Below, piece after piece: positions 1-12,006 of a stretch of DNA of 64,000 bases. The stretch spans positions 42,153,995-42,217,994 of the forward strand of contig CM069592.1 of the NCBI GenBank assembly GCA_035771175.1. The letters run 5' to 3'. Position 1 is the stretch's first letter, and each line of letters opens with the position of its first letter. The position numbers were made by a program, and so were the translations under genes. The notes under the pieces were generated by a model. It saw only the letters and a program-made list of their open reading frames with translations, made no database searches and was not told where the DNA came from. This stretch comes from Paratinospora sagittata (Eukaryota; Streptophyta; Magnoliopsida; Ranunculales; Menispermaceae).

Positions 1-100
1 TACGGAAGTAACTCATAATTTTAATCTAAACAAAATTTCCCTATCCTAATATAAACAAATTCAAAATTTTCACCTTAAATGCAAGTTTCATGTGTTTTTA
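1..100. repeat. Left remnant of the higher-order satellite array
   Basis: About two 49-bp monomers of the same satellite that fills 5984-9340, for example the piece reading CACCTTAAATGCAAGTTTCA. The array is interrupted at base 100 by the composite insertion. Joining base 100 to base 5984 rebuilds a normal monomer junction, so this is the same array and not an independent copy. Confidence 0.85.
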
Positions 101-1445
101 TGTCGCGACTCCTCACAGGGTGACGTCACGACCGGCACAGTACCCCAGATAATTCTACTCCAGGACAAAACCTGAGGCACTGATAAGCCTCGTGCAGAAA
201 ATATCTAACAAATACCTTAACATACACAATATACAACCTGTATATGACAAAAAATAATCGAACCAAAATCTAAATCCATCATCCATAAATATAACAGAGA
301 TCACAAGAATCTTGTATACGTCCACATGGTTCAACATGTAACACCCCGTGCTTTTAAGCAATATATTTGGTTAATTTATACGTACACTGAAGAGTATAAT
401 ACACATATAAGTACCTTTAAATCCATGTGTACATGTGTCAAATGAACTTGAACATGTCAAAAGTGAGTTCAGAATGTGATTTTAAATAGAAATCGATTTA
501 CAACACGTGTATGTCTCATGTAGATTGAGTGTATAGAAGAAGAGGAGGAGGAATGAAGTAAGAAAAAAATAAAATAAAACTATATTACTGTTCATCTGCG
601 GGTATAGAAGAAGAGGAGGAGGAGTGAACAATACTCATATGGAAAGGAAAAAAAATATAAATAAAAGAACGAAAGAAGTTGCAGAGAACGGAAGAACGAA
701 AGAAGGAGAAGAAAGAAAAAGGAAACGATGGATTCACGGCCAAATTTGACGTGTCGGTAAGCTATTTTTGCTATTTTTCGTCGTGAAATTGATCTTTAAC
801 TAGTGTATGACGATTCTAGCGGAGTAATTTTTGCTGTGAGAGCCGTTTTTAGAAATTAGGGTTTTGACCAAATGTAAATGAAAATCCGCTAGAAAGGTAG
901 AAAAACGCTCTCTAGACTGTAGGGACCCCGAATATGTGGTTAGATTGAATTTATGTGTTCATGCGGAATTCTTATAGCCGTTTGAAGTTTGTTGGAATTT
1001 AGAGCTTCGAATGGAGACCATTTGAATCATTTAAAACCCGATGAAACTCTAGTTTAAGGCTATAGAATGGTAGAATGAACTGTTGCGAGTCCATCGATGC
1101 TAATTTCATGATTTTTGGATATCGTTTGATAATTTTAGTAAAAATTTACATCTTTCTAATGAATATTGACGACGTGAACAGTGATATGGATAGTACTACG
1201 ATCATATCCAGTGAATAAAACGGAATTATAATCCAATGAAACTCCGGTTTGAGATCATAGAATAGTAGAGAACTGAATTCCGAACGTTTCGATGTTAAGA
1301 ACATGATTTGGGGATATGACATATGTTTTCATATGTATTTTCATGGTGAAATAACCCTATCTTAGCTGCTGAACCAGCTAGAAACTTTGAGTGTTAGTAA
1401 TAGTGTTTTGGTGAGTTGAAATTGTGATTCTCATGATAATCTATG

Positions 1446-1991
1446 TGTCACACCCTGGGTTGCACAGCGTGCCCCCTACCAAGGTGTGGGCGCACCCCCT
1501 CGGGGCGAACGCCAGCCATTATGGATCCATAATATTGTCCCATCCCGGTACAGCCACCGCCACACAAGGACGTCTCTTGTACCCGGGATCATTTGTCTGC
1601 CACTATTTATGAATAGTGCCCTCCCTAGAATCGAACTCGAGACTTCCCTTAAGGAGTCTAATTTCGTATTCTGAGTAGCCACTGAGTCATTGGCTCAATA
1701 GCTACTCAGAATGCGAAATTAGACTCCTTAAGGGAGGTCTCGCGTTCGATTCTAGGGAGGCCCTGCACTATTCATAAATAGTGGCAGACAAATGATCCCG
1801 GGTACAAGAGAGTACATAAGGTCTTTTTGTAATGGTGGGGACAAATGATCCCGTGTACAATAGACGTCCTTGTGTGGCGGTGGTTGTACCGGGATGAGAC
1901 AATATTATGGATCCATAATGACTGGCGTTCGCCCCGAGGGGGTGCGCCCATACCTCGGTAGGGGGCACGCTGTGCAACCCAGGGTGTGACA
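1446..1991. mobile_element. Palindromic (foldback) element with ~235-bp arms
   Basis: The sequence TGTCACACCCTGGGTTGCAC at 1446 returns as its near-perfect reverse complement ending at 1991. The two arms (about 1446-1680 and 1700-1991) can pair along almost their whole length around a ~19-base loop. The right arm is ~57 bases longer because CAAATGATCCCG...GTACAA is duplicated at about 1790-1860. A perfect 5-bp duplication CTATG flanks it (1441-1445 and 1992-1996). TG...CA ends with a 5-bp duplication fit integrase-type insertion rather than the usual cut-and-paste superfamilies. No protein is encoded; short frames on both strands are mirror images produced by the palindrome. Confidence 0.85.
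1640..1770. other. tRNA-promoter-like boxes near the palindrome centre
   Basis: Each arm carries an A-box-like TGACTCAGTGGC and, ~53 bases on, a B-box-like GTTCGATTCTAG, the spacing of a tRNA-derived SINE head. No complete cloverleaf can be drawn, so this is not called a tRNA gene. It may mean that the arms come from a tRNA-derived short element. Confidence 0.35.
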
Positions 1992-3744
1992 CTATGGTTC
2001 ATTTTAGTGTGTACATTGAGAGCTTAAGTGCATGGATAAATGCTCTTGCGGACTCATTTTGATGGACGTTTATTGTTGCTCGATTTGACTTCGAAACCCC
2101 GTGTAACCACTGTGAGTATAGTTTTCTTGATTTGGTTCTTGTATGATATTGTACACATATAAACTGTTTGATTGTATGCATGTTTATGTAATGCATTGAG
2201 TTTTTAGTGATCATGTAAACTGATTTTAGAAATTGGAGCTTATACTAATGTCATTTCGTTAAGAATTAGACCCGGATGAGGTTTTGCGAAACCTCATTGT
2301 CAGTAGGCATGTCCGAAAAAAGGGTTGCGATCTTTGAAATGACTGTGAATTGGGTAATGAGAGGCTGTGGCTACCTTGTACGATCATACAAGTGTTAGAC
2401 CCGCTCTCTTGCCTTGAAGGAGGGAGATGGTAAAACTTTTATGAATGAGCATAAACTATATATTGTGTGCACGTATATTATTTTGATGAATGGTGCATAT
2501 GTGCTTTTGAAGTGTTTTAATTTAAACGATTTGATATGTCATATTTTCTAAAATGCAGGCGATTGTCATGTCAAGAACTATATTCACTGAGCTGTTGTTT
2601 GCTCACCCCATTTTCCTTACCATTCAGGTACAGAAGCAAAAGGAAAAGGAAAAGTTTGAGCGTAATCAGCACGTGACTAGGACGTAGCATTGCTGATGTA
2701 CGCATGTTTTAGTATAAGTGGTTACATGTATATATATATATATATATAATTGTCACACATCTTATATATGTATTACCATCTAGAGGAGTTATTTTGGGCG
2801 AATAAGATATCAATAGTTATTTTGGATTGTTAATATATTTGGCAATGATATATATATATATATACTTGGACAATGGAATGTTTGATTAACGAATGACAAT
2901 GATGGTATTTGGGATTATGGTAGACATGGATGGCATGAGGATATATATATATATATGGAGATGATATGATTTGTGATATATCAGGTTTTGTGAAATGTCA
3001 TTTTATGGGGACATGCTGTCAAAATTTTTAAAATTGTAGGAATTATTGTAAATGTCCGTTGAGGCTGACAGTGTATTATATACTGTATATGGGTATGTAC
3101 AGTGTATAGTATACTGTGCCGGTCATGACGTCAGCCTACGTCAGGGGCGTCGTGACACAACATCTTGTATAACGCAGTTCTGCTCGGGGGAAGGCGCCAG
3201 TTCGATTCATTTATTATCTGAAGGTGGAAAACGAAACATAGGTTTGCGTGTCTTATAACTTTTATTAAAGTTTACATTCATTTATTATTATGTCTACTAT
3301 TCATTTACACTGCATTATTACGTATAATGTTTATACTTGTCATACTTATGCCTGTATATTTGGAGTTCATGTATTACACTGTTGCTATGCCGGATTAGTG
3401 GTCAATCTGGCTCAACCAAACTCAGTCTTGTCCTCAGCGTGCTGCTCTAGACGATTGGTATTTAAGTAGACCTCGTGTCTCACCTCTCACACTGGACACT
3501 GATCTGGTTGGTCTTATTTGAAAGCTATCAACTTGCACAAGTAATACTGAATGTCCTAACCTTGCACGTAGTGATACCGACCCTGATAAGGATCACCAGA
3601 CATTACCAAATCCTATCTAATGTTAAGTAAAGACTGGACCTGTTCATGCATTGGCATCATACATAAGCACCACCTAGGGATGTATGTGGTTTATGATTCA
3701 TAGAATAGTTAGAAATAATGCTCACTATTCATTATATTTCTCTG

Positions 3745-3885
3745 GAGAGGGACGTACAATGAGAATCCGACTACTCTTAGGGAGGGACATCTGTACGTGA
3801 ATCTGGAGCGTCATTCCTGGGGAGGGACGTACAATGAGAACCTGACCATTCTTGGGGAGGGACATTTGTACTTGAACTCAGGCGA
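3745..3885. repeat. Direct repeat of ~76 bp
   Basis: AGAGGGACGTACAATGAGAA at 3747 recurs with few changes at 3823 (GGAGGGACGTACAATGAGAA), and the following GGGAGGGACAT...TGTAC segment is also repeated. It sits in the LTR-like outer insertion and has no coding potential. Confidence 0.7.
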
Positions 3886-5618
3886 CATACAATCATGAAA
3901 CCAATACGAGACTGTGTCATGTATACATACATGTTGGATTGATTATGATGCTCTGATGTGTATTTATGATATTTGATTATGAAGTTTGCTTTATTAATTG
4001 TTATATTCACGAATTATTTTACCCACTAAGCGTGTAGCTCACCCCGTTGTTATCCTATTTTTCTCAAGAGATTAGGGTGGACTGGGTGCAGGTTTTTGAG
4101 CTCACATTTTGTACCCTTTGTATTATTCATTGGGGATTTTGGGAGGATATTCCCTTAACTATTTCATGTACAAATATATTATGAAATTAATGAAATCAGA
4201 CTTGTACTTAATCGTGTTTTCGTGCACTCGGTTATTGTTATAATACATTTGCGCCCCGTCCTTGAGTGTCCCGCCGATTTAGGCGCGTTCGGGCAGGGTG
4301 ACACCTTGCCCTTTCCTTTTAGATCTGAACCTGAGATAAAGGGGAAAATAGGTGAGCTCAACTAGCTCAATGAGTATTTCTCACATTAATCTCCACAAAT
4401 GCATTTATAAAACATGTATGTCATTAAAATAATATTTATAAACACAAATGCATCAACAAAGTATAGTATACATGCTTCCAAACTAATCATAAGAACTGTG
4501 CATCATTTACATAAAAAGTATGCAGAAAAAGCCTCAACATGAGGTCACGTCAGGATAACACATGCCTACACTTTCTCCATTACGGTATGGGTTCAGACCA
4601 ACGCATTATCCATCACAAATCCTTCCACCCTTACATTCTTCAATAACGGAAAGCCTTTTTCACGAAGCACCTATCCAAAAGACTTCAGGAACGCACAAGT
4701 AAGTGGAAAGACAAATCAAAGCCAAGGTATTTAATCCAAAATACCTACGACAATCCAATGCATAAAAATTCATGTTCATGATCATAAATACTATGCACAT
4801 ATATAATAGAATGCATATCATTCAATAAGCCAATTTCATATAAATACAATAATATAAATGGAGAAATAAAGTGAGAAATACTCACAACCAACCACTAGCT
4901 AATTAACATCCAAGCCAAAAACCCTCAAATTGGCCAATCAAATCATAATGACCTGAAATGAATAAAATTCACAAAACATAGATCAATTCCAAGCCCAACC
5001 AAGGCCAATTGCACAAATTCCACCAATCATGCTCTCAACACCCAATTTCTACAATTCAACTCTAAACATATCTAATCCACCCATAATTGGATTAAAAACA
5101 CTAAATACACATTAAAATCACAAGGGTTTCCATTAAAACCCACATGCATGATCAAATCAATTATACAATGCAAGCTCATCAATTCCATGGAAAACCACCA
5201 TTAAAGCATGTAAAAATACTCTAATTAATGAAATTCAAGCTTAAGATTGCGAGGTTAGAGTTTACAATCTTGAAACCCTAACTTTACACCATAAAAACAT
5301 ACATGCATGCCATCCAAATACCATTCAAAAGCTGAAAATCACAACAAGAAGCAAAGCCACATAGGAAAAGGGGTGGAAACCTTACCCTATGAGCAAATTC
5401 CACCAATCATAGCTACCAAATCACCAATTTCCCCCTATTTTCTCCTCTTCTCACTTTTCTCCTCTTCTTCTAGCTGGAAATGTCGAAATGTCGAAATGAA
5501 GTGAGCAAAAGGGTGTTTTTGCTTAAATATTCAAGTCGGGCTCACCATGGCAAGTTTTAAAAAAACTTGGCTCTTCTCAGCCCATTTCCTGAGAAACTAC
5601 TCTCGGTCTGACTTAGAA

Positions 5619-5778
5619 GAGTGCGCTTCTCCATTTTCCAGAAAATTCCAAACTTTAGTTTCATGCAAGGAGCATACTTCTCCATTCAAGGAGGGCGCTT
5701 CTCCAAAGACTGAAAACTTCTTGTTCTCGATTTTACAAAAGGAGCGCGCTTCTCCCCTTAAGGTACGTGTTTCTACTA
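5619..5778. repeat. Interspersed GCGCTTCTCC motif, four to five copies
   Basis: The motif GAGNGCGCTTCTCC occurs at 5619, 5670 (variant), 5691 and 5742, with a degenerate fifth copy at about 5763. Spacing is 21-51 bases. It lies near the minus-strand start of the outer LTR-type element, where promoter or enhancer-like repeats are often found in plant LTRs; that role is inference. Confidence 0.6.
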
Positions 5779-5983
5779 CCTAGGAAACAAAATTTCCATT
5801 TTTTAGGTGCATTTTCATATACCCAAACACATTAATAACATAATAAACATGAAAATACACACAAATACATCATATACAAATGAAATATGAGTATAATACA
5901 CATCAAACACATACACAAGCATCTAGAGTTAGGCATTCTACGTCATCATGACATCATATGAAAGTGTGGGTTGTTACATTTTA

Positions 5984-8900
5984 TAAACAAATTCAAAATT
6001 CTCACTCTAAATGGGACTTTTGTGTGCTTATATAAGAAATTCAAAGTTTTTGCCCCAAATTAGACTTTCATGCTCTAATATAAACAAATTGACATTTTCC
6101 ACTCAAAATGAAATTTTCATGTGCTAATATAAGACAAATTTATGATTTTTACGCTCAATCAAAATTTCGTGTGCTTATGTACACAAACTCATAAATTTTA
6201 TTCCAAACAAGATTTTCCTATCTTAATATAAACAAATTCAAAACTTTCACCTCAAATTCAAGTTTTGTGGGCTTATATAAACAAATTCAAAATTTTCACC
6301 CTAAATGGGTCTTTCGTGTGCTTATATAAGCAATTTCAAAGTTTTTGCCCCTAACCAGACTTTCATGTGCATTATAAACAAATTGGCAATTTTCACTCAA
6401 AATAATGAATATTTCATGTGCCTATAAACAAATTTATAATTTTTACGCTCAATCAAAATTTCTTGTGCTTATGTACACAAACTTATAATTTTTATTTCAA
6501 ATGAGATTTTCCTATCTTAATATAAACAAATTCACAATTTTCACCTCAAATTCAAGTTTTGTGTGCTTATATAAACAAATTCAAAATTCTCATCCTAAAT
6601 TGGACTTTCGTATACTTATATAAGTAAATTCAAAGTTTTAACCCCAAATTAGACTTTTATGCTCTAATATAAACAACTTGACAATTTCCTAAATTTTCAT
6701 TTGTTAATGTAATACCCTAGGATTCCACAAAAAAAAAAAAAATTTGAACTTCGGGTAGGGTGCTCGAACGTTCAAACACTTTTAATTTGGTATCTTTGAT
6801 TTCCAAGTTAATCCTAGTATCCCAATCCTAAAATCCAAAACATGACATAAAGGGTTGGCCAATTTTAAAAATAGTTTGGAAACTCAACTAAAAATAAGGT
6901 GTTTTGTTCAAAACCAGTTTGAAACAAAATTTTTATTCCAAACGAGACTTTCGTGTACTAATATAAACAAATTCGAAATTCTCACCCTAAATGAGACTTT
7001 TGTGTGCTTATATAAGAAAATTCAAAGTTTTTGCCCCAAATTAGATTTTCATGCGCTAATATAAACAAATTGACAGTTTCCACTCAAAATGAAATTTTCC
7101 TGTGCATATTAATAAACAAATTTATGATTTTTAAGCTCAATTAGAATTTTGTGTGCTTATGTACACAAACTCATATTTTTTATTCCAAACGAGATTTTTC
7201 TGTCCTAAAATAAATAAATTCGCAATTTTTACCTCAAATGCAAGTTTCGTGTGCTTATATAAAAAAAACTCAAATTTCTCACCCTAAGTGGGACTTCTGT
7301 GTGTTTATATAAGCAAATTCAAAGTTTATGCCCCAAATTAGACTTTCATGCGCTAATATAAACATATTGACATTTTTCACTCAAAATGGAATTTTCATAA
7401 GCTAATATAAACAAATTTATGATTTTTACGCTAAATCAAAATTTCGTGTGCTTTGTATACACAAACTCAAAAAAATTATTCCAAACGAGATTTTCCTATC
7501 CTAATATAAACAAATTTGCAATTTTCACCTCAAATTCAAGTTTCGTATGCTTATATAAAAAAAAATTCAAAATTCGCACCCTAAACGGGTCTTTCGTGTG
7601 CTTATATAAGCAATTTCAAAGTTTTTACCCTAAATGAGACTTTCATGCGCTAATATAAACAAGTTGACAATTTTCACTCAAAATGAAATTTTCATATGCT
7701 AATATAAACAAATTTATGACTTTTACTTTAAATTAGAATTTCATGTGCATATATACACAAACTCATAATTCTTATTCCAAACAAGACTTTCCTATACTAA
7801 TATAAACAAATTCAACATTTTCACCCTAAATGGGACTTTAGTGTGCTTATATAAGCAAATTCAAAGTTTTTGCCCCAAATTAGACTTTCATGCACTAATA
7901 TAAACAAATTAAAAAAAATTACTAATATAAACAAATTTATGATTTTTACCCTCAATCAAAATTCCATGTGTTTATGTACACAAACTCATGATTTTTATTC
8001 CAAACAAGACTTTCATATACTAATATAAACAATTTCGCATAATTCACCTCAAATGCAAGTTTCGTGTGCTTTTATAAACAAATTCAAAATTCTCACCCTA
8101 AATGGGACTTTCGTGTGCTAATATAAGCAATTTCAAAGTTTTTGCCTCAAATGAGACTTTCATGTGCATTATAAACAAATTGACAATTTTCACTCAAAAT
8201 AATGAATATTTCATGTGTTACTATAAACAAATTTATGATTTTTACGCTCAATCAGAATTTCTTGTGCTTATGTATACAAACTTATAATTTTTATTTCAAA
8301 TGAGATTTTCCTATCTTAATATAAACAAATTCACAATTTTCACCTCAAATTCAAGTTTCGTGTGCTTATATAAACAAATTCAAAATTATCATCCTAAATG
8401 AGACTTTTGTGTGCTTATATAAGCAATTTCAAAGTTTTTGCCCCAAATTAAACTTTCATGTGCTAATATAAACAAACTGAATTTTTTTACTCAAAATGTA
8501 AATTCCATATGCTAATATAAACAAATTTATGATTTTTACCCTCAATCAGAATTTTGTGTGCTTATGTACATAAACTCATGATTTTTATTCCAAACGAGAC
8601 TTTCGTGTATTAATATAAACAAATTCACATGTGTCACCTCAAATGCAAGTTTCATGTGCTTATATAAACAAATTAAAAATTTTAACCCTAAATGAGACTT
8701 TCGTGTGCTTATATAAGCAAATTCAAAGTTTTTGTCCCAAATTAGACTTTCATGCACTAATATAAATAAATTGAAATTTTTCACCCAAAATGAAAATTTT
8801 ATGTACTAATATAAACAAATTTATGATTTTTACACTTAATCAGAATTTCGTGTGCTTATATACAGAAACTCATAATTTTTATTTTGAACAAGACTTTCGT

Positions 8901-9340
8901 GTACTAATATAAACAAATTCGCAATTTTCACCTCAAATGCAAGTTTTGTGTGCTTATATAAGAAAATTTAAAGTTTTTGCCCCAAATTAGACTTTCATAA
9001 GTTAATATAAATAAATTGATAGTTTCCACTCAAAATGAAATTTTTATGTGCTCATATAAACAAATATTTGATTTTTATGCTCAATCAAAATTTCATGTGC
9101 ATAAGTACACAAACTCATACTTTTTATTCCAAACGAGATTTTTCTATCCTAATATAAATAAAATCGTAATTTTCACCTTAAATGCAAGTTTCGTGTGCTG
9201 ATGTAAATAAATTCAAAATTCTCATCTTAAATAGGACTTTTGTGTGTTTATATAAGCAAATTCAAAGTTTTTGCCCCAAAAAAGACTTTAATGCACCAAT
9301 ATAAAGAAATTGAAAATTTTCACTCAAAATGAAAATTTCA
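5984..9340. repeat. Satellite array: ~294-bp higher-order unit of six ~49-bp monomers
   Basis: Six related monomers follow each other in fixed order. They are recognisable by the segments TTCACCTCAAATGCAAG, CTCACCCTAAATGGGACTTT, TTTGCCCCAAATTAGACTTT, TTCACTCAAAATGAAATTTT, TTTACGCTCAATCAAAATTT and TTTATTCCAAACGAGATTTT. Each ends in a GTGTGCTTATATAA.CAAATT-like linker. The third monomer recurs at about 6051, 6347, 6639, 7033, 7329, 7626, 7872, 8141, 8439, 8733, 8979 and 9273. Most steps are ~294 bases and the shorter ones (~246) have lost one monomer. About eleven units are present, with low divergence within each monomer type. Open frames here are repeat translations, not genes. Confidence 0.93.
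6708..6926. mobile_element. Insertion interrupting the satellite, possible LTR fragment
   Basis: About 219 bases unlike the satellite, beginning TGTAATACCCTAGG and ending GTTTGAAACA, with a poly-A run near the left side. TG...CA ends suggest an LTR fragment or short element, but I see no clear target duplication and the boundaries are approximate. Confidence 0.4.
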
Positions 9341-9345
9341 TTCAA

Positions 9346-9835
9346 AAATCTCAATCCATACGGTTCGGGTTGGTTGACACCCTTAAAACCCAATCCAACA
9401 TAAACCGAACCAAACTTAATATTAAACCTTAAATCCCTTATCCCCTAAAGTTATCAACTTGCAAAATTAATGAAACCCCCAAAGTCCCAAACCCAAATTG
9501 TAACCTTTTTTTGGCCTTCTACATAAAACTTTAATTCTCACCCTTTTTCTTCGATCCACTTTTTTCTTTTTCATTGTTTCTTCTTCTTCTTAGGTTTTTT
9601 TTTTATTATTATTATTATTTTAAAGTTTAATCCATCTTCCTGAAAGAAAAAAAAAATCAAGTCATTTAAACCCAAATGACCAACTCAACCCGAACTAGTT
9701 TGATTTGGTTAATTAAAGAGTTAGTTTGGTTCCGGTTTGGTTTCATTTTTTTCAACCTGAACTGTTTAGGTTAGATTGAGTTTTTAGCTCGAATCCAACC
9801 TAACTCAACTTGTTACACCCCTAGTTAGGCTTGTA
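9346..9835. repeat. Dispersed repeat rich in CGGTTCGG/CCGAACC-type motifs
   Basis: Contains GGTTCGGGTTGGTTGACACC near 9362 and ends near CTTGTTACACCCCTAG at 9815-9833, the wording typical of hAT-type MITE ends in plants. Related low-complexity sequence recurs at 12655-12832 and 13600-13880. Individual element boundaries and target duplications are not clear. Confidence 0.4.
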
Positions 9836-11640
9836 TAACAATTCTCTTAGATGTTAGTTTTTTTTTTTTTTTTCTCATCAAGTAATTATCGGTGGTGGCC
9901 CAAATCTCAATTAGTATCAATATTGTTCTTATTAACTACCTCTCAAGCCCATTTATGTCTTAGGTGCGAAGTTTTACTCTAAAAGGCGTAAAGATCAATG
10001 AAAGGTAGACTCGTATATACCTATATTCCTACAATGGACTCTTTAGTTTTTGTCATACATCTTAAAGAATTAATTAGTCACATGAAAGGTTAACCGATGA
10101 AAAAATTAGGTTAAAACGATAATAATGACAACAGTTAAACAAAATCTTGTCTCGAACATAGATATATATATATATATATATATATGCCTTATATATGATT
10201 GTTTGGTTGTACACCATTAATTGGTTGGTGTGTACATGAAGGTTGAGACTAAAAAGATTATCTCATCAAATGAATCCTCTATTATAAGTTAATATAAGTT
10301 AAGATGTGTAACCTAATCACCACCCACATGTATTGTTAATCATTTTAAATCATTCCCCTTCATCATGCTAAATTAAATAATAAAAAATTAGGGGTATTCT
10401 ATTATATTCCTAACAAATTATAATCCCTCAACCAGTGTAAACAATCTTCAAAAATCTTTTATTTATTTATTATTATAACAATTTATGTTACTAGAAAGAG
10501 AACCATCCAGCTTATAGATTATCAACTTTGTCTCAACATTGTCCCCATAATCTCAAGAAGATGACAACTTTGTTATCTTAATATTAACAGGTAGTTTATG
10601 TATGCTTTGTACTCCCCATTGAAGATGCAATATTGCTAGCTCTTGGGTGGCTAAGCTAGTTATCTATGTTGTTAATCTTTTATTATATAGGTTATAAGCT
10701 TTGGGAATTAAAGACCAGCAAAGCCAAGACCATAAGCAGAACTGTACCCCTTATTTAAGCAAAAAAATAAAATTAAAAATGAAAATGCTTGGCCCGCCAC
10801 TATTAATTATCTGGCTTTTGCTTCAAAAGACACACATTTTCTTTCCTTGTTTCATGTTTATATATATAATACAGATAATTAATTCAAAAGGAACTCCAAC
10901 TTTCGGTTAACTATTAATAAATAACATCTAAGCATGCCAAGGCCTATAAAAGCTAACATGTGCATATATAAAAAAAGAAATGAAATGAAAAGAGACAAAG
11001 AAAATATAGGATGGGCCATTGATTCATTATATCTATCTATATTATGTTATAAATTATATGGGTTTCACAAGTTTTAAAATTTTTATTCCTTTAAATTTGT
11101 CATGTTATATATATATATATATATATACATATGTGTGTGCACGTGGGTGCCCAAGTGAATTTTTTTATTTTTATTTTTTTAAATAATATTATATATTCGT
11201 TGGATTCGGACACTTACACCCAGCCTTTCTTGAATGTTTTGGAGATACGCGTATATTTGAAGTAATACATATATATCTCTAAAATATCGAAGAGTGTCAA
11301 AAAATAGTATTGGCATTTAATATACGTAAAGCATTTTTTTTTCTTTCATAAACAATAATGACGTTCTCATGGTCCACCAAGATTTATGGAAGCAGTATAA
11401 AGAATTATTGGTCTTTCGAGTGAAGAGTTGATATTCCTTATTTTAGAGAAGTAATTTTTATACCCAAGGAAGCCAAATTTATATATAGTATGAGATAGGA
11501 AAAATGGCTGTCTTGATCTGAATAAACGAAATAAATAAATAAATAAATAAAAAGAAAGAAAATCGTTGATAAGACAATATTCAAAAGATCTTCACGCATA
11601 AAATCTCATATTTATAATATATACTTAATAACTCACTCCA
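9836..11640. other. AT-rich intergenic DNA
   Basis: No open frame resembles a plant protein. Contents are (TA)n tracts near 10160 and 11105 and poly-T runs. I see nothing else to annotate. Confidence 0.6.
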
Positions 11641-11667
11641 AATGAGATTCCTCAGCGCACCACCTCA

Positions 11668-12006
11668 TCTTTTTTATGGTTTTGTCTTAGTTGTGAGAGA
11701 TGCGAGAGATGCCCATATGATCTTGCAGCCTTTCTTGACTATTTCCCATGAAGTACTGTTACATGAAGATTTTTTCTGGAGCATATGAAGAGTAAGAAAA
11801 TAATGAAACATGACTATTATAATAAACAATAAAAACAAACAAAAGTTAGCCACCTCATATTTTTTTTGGTTTTGTCTCAGTTGTGAGAGATGCCCATGGA
11901 TGGTTGTCCGTCCTAATCTTTTGCCTAATTTTGTCCAAGTCTGAGAGATGTCCATGTGATCTTGCAGCCTTTCTTGACTATTTTCCATGAAGTATTGTTA
12001 CATGTG
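11668..12006. repeat. Direct duplication with internal spacer
   Basis: CACCTCAT.TTTTTT.GGTTTTGTC and GATCTTGCAGCCTTTCTTGA...CCATGAAGTA.TGTTACATG appear at 11668-11775 and again at 11848-12005. The second copy carries ~50 extra bases between the two blocks. A 104-codon minus-strand frame runs across both copies, but it reads the two copies in different frames, so it is unlikely to be a gene. Confidence 0.65.

Larger units (their letters stand above)
337..3157 (+). mobile_element. Inner LTR-type insertion of a related family, opposite orientation
   Basis: Starts TGTAACACCCC at 337 and ends GTCGTGACA at 3157, flanked by a perfect 5-bp duplication CAACA (332-336 and 3158-3162). Its last ~45 bases, with the core GTGCCGGTCATGACGTCA, match the reverse complement of the outer element's end at 101-145, so the two are relatives inserted head to head. 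It has no coding sequence for retroelement proteins. It contains a purine-rich duplicated motif (530-553 and 601-624), the palindromic element at 1446-1991 and three (TA)n tracts near 2730, 2850 and 2942. Length without the palindromic insert is about 2.27 kb, consistent with a solo LTR. Confidence 0.75.
101..5978 (-). mobile_element. Outer non-coding LTR-type insertion (solo-LTR-like) in the satellite
   Basis: Read on the minus strand the element starts TGTAACAACCC (at 5978) and ends GAGTCGCGACA (at 101), the TG...CA ends of an LTR. It is flanked by a perfect 5-bp duplication TTTTA (96-100 and 5979-5983), and removing it restores the satellite monomer. No gag-pol coding sequence is visible; the longest frames are short and unlike any retroelement protein. 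About 3.05 kb remain after removing the inner element, so a solo LTR or a non-autonomous element is the best reading. The minus-strand stretch at 4290-4380 (GAGCTCACC followed by a CAGGTTCAG-like segment) resembles the corresponding part of the inner element at 2575-2640. Further plus-oriented LTR-like sequence at 3400-4200, including a duplicated ~76-bp motif at 3745-3885, suggests more nesting that I could not delimit. Confidence 0.75.

Noticed and set aside
1424..2002. Four overlapping 60-76-codon frames on both strands
   Set aside because: Mirror-image frames created by the palindromic element.
5547..5783. 78-codon frame with repeated ASPF-like residues
   Set aside because: Produced by the repeated GCGCTTCTCC motif inside an LTR-like element; no protein family.
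6855..9201. Several 60-80-codon frames in the satellite region
   Set aside because: Translations of the 49-bp monomers, repeating the same peptides; no gene.
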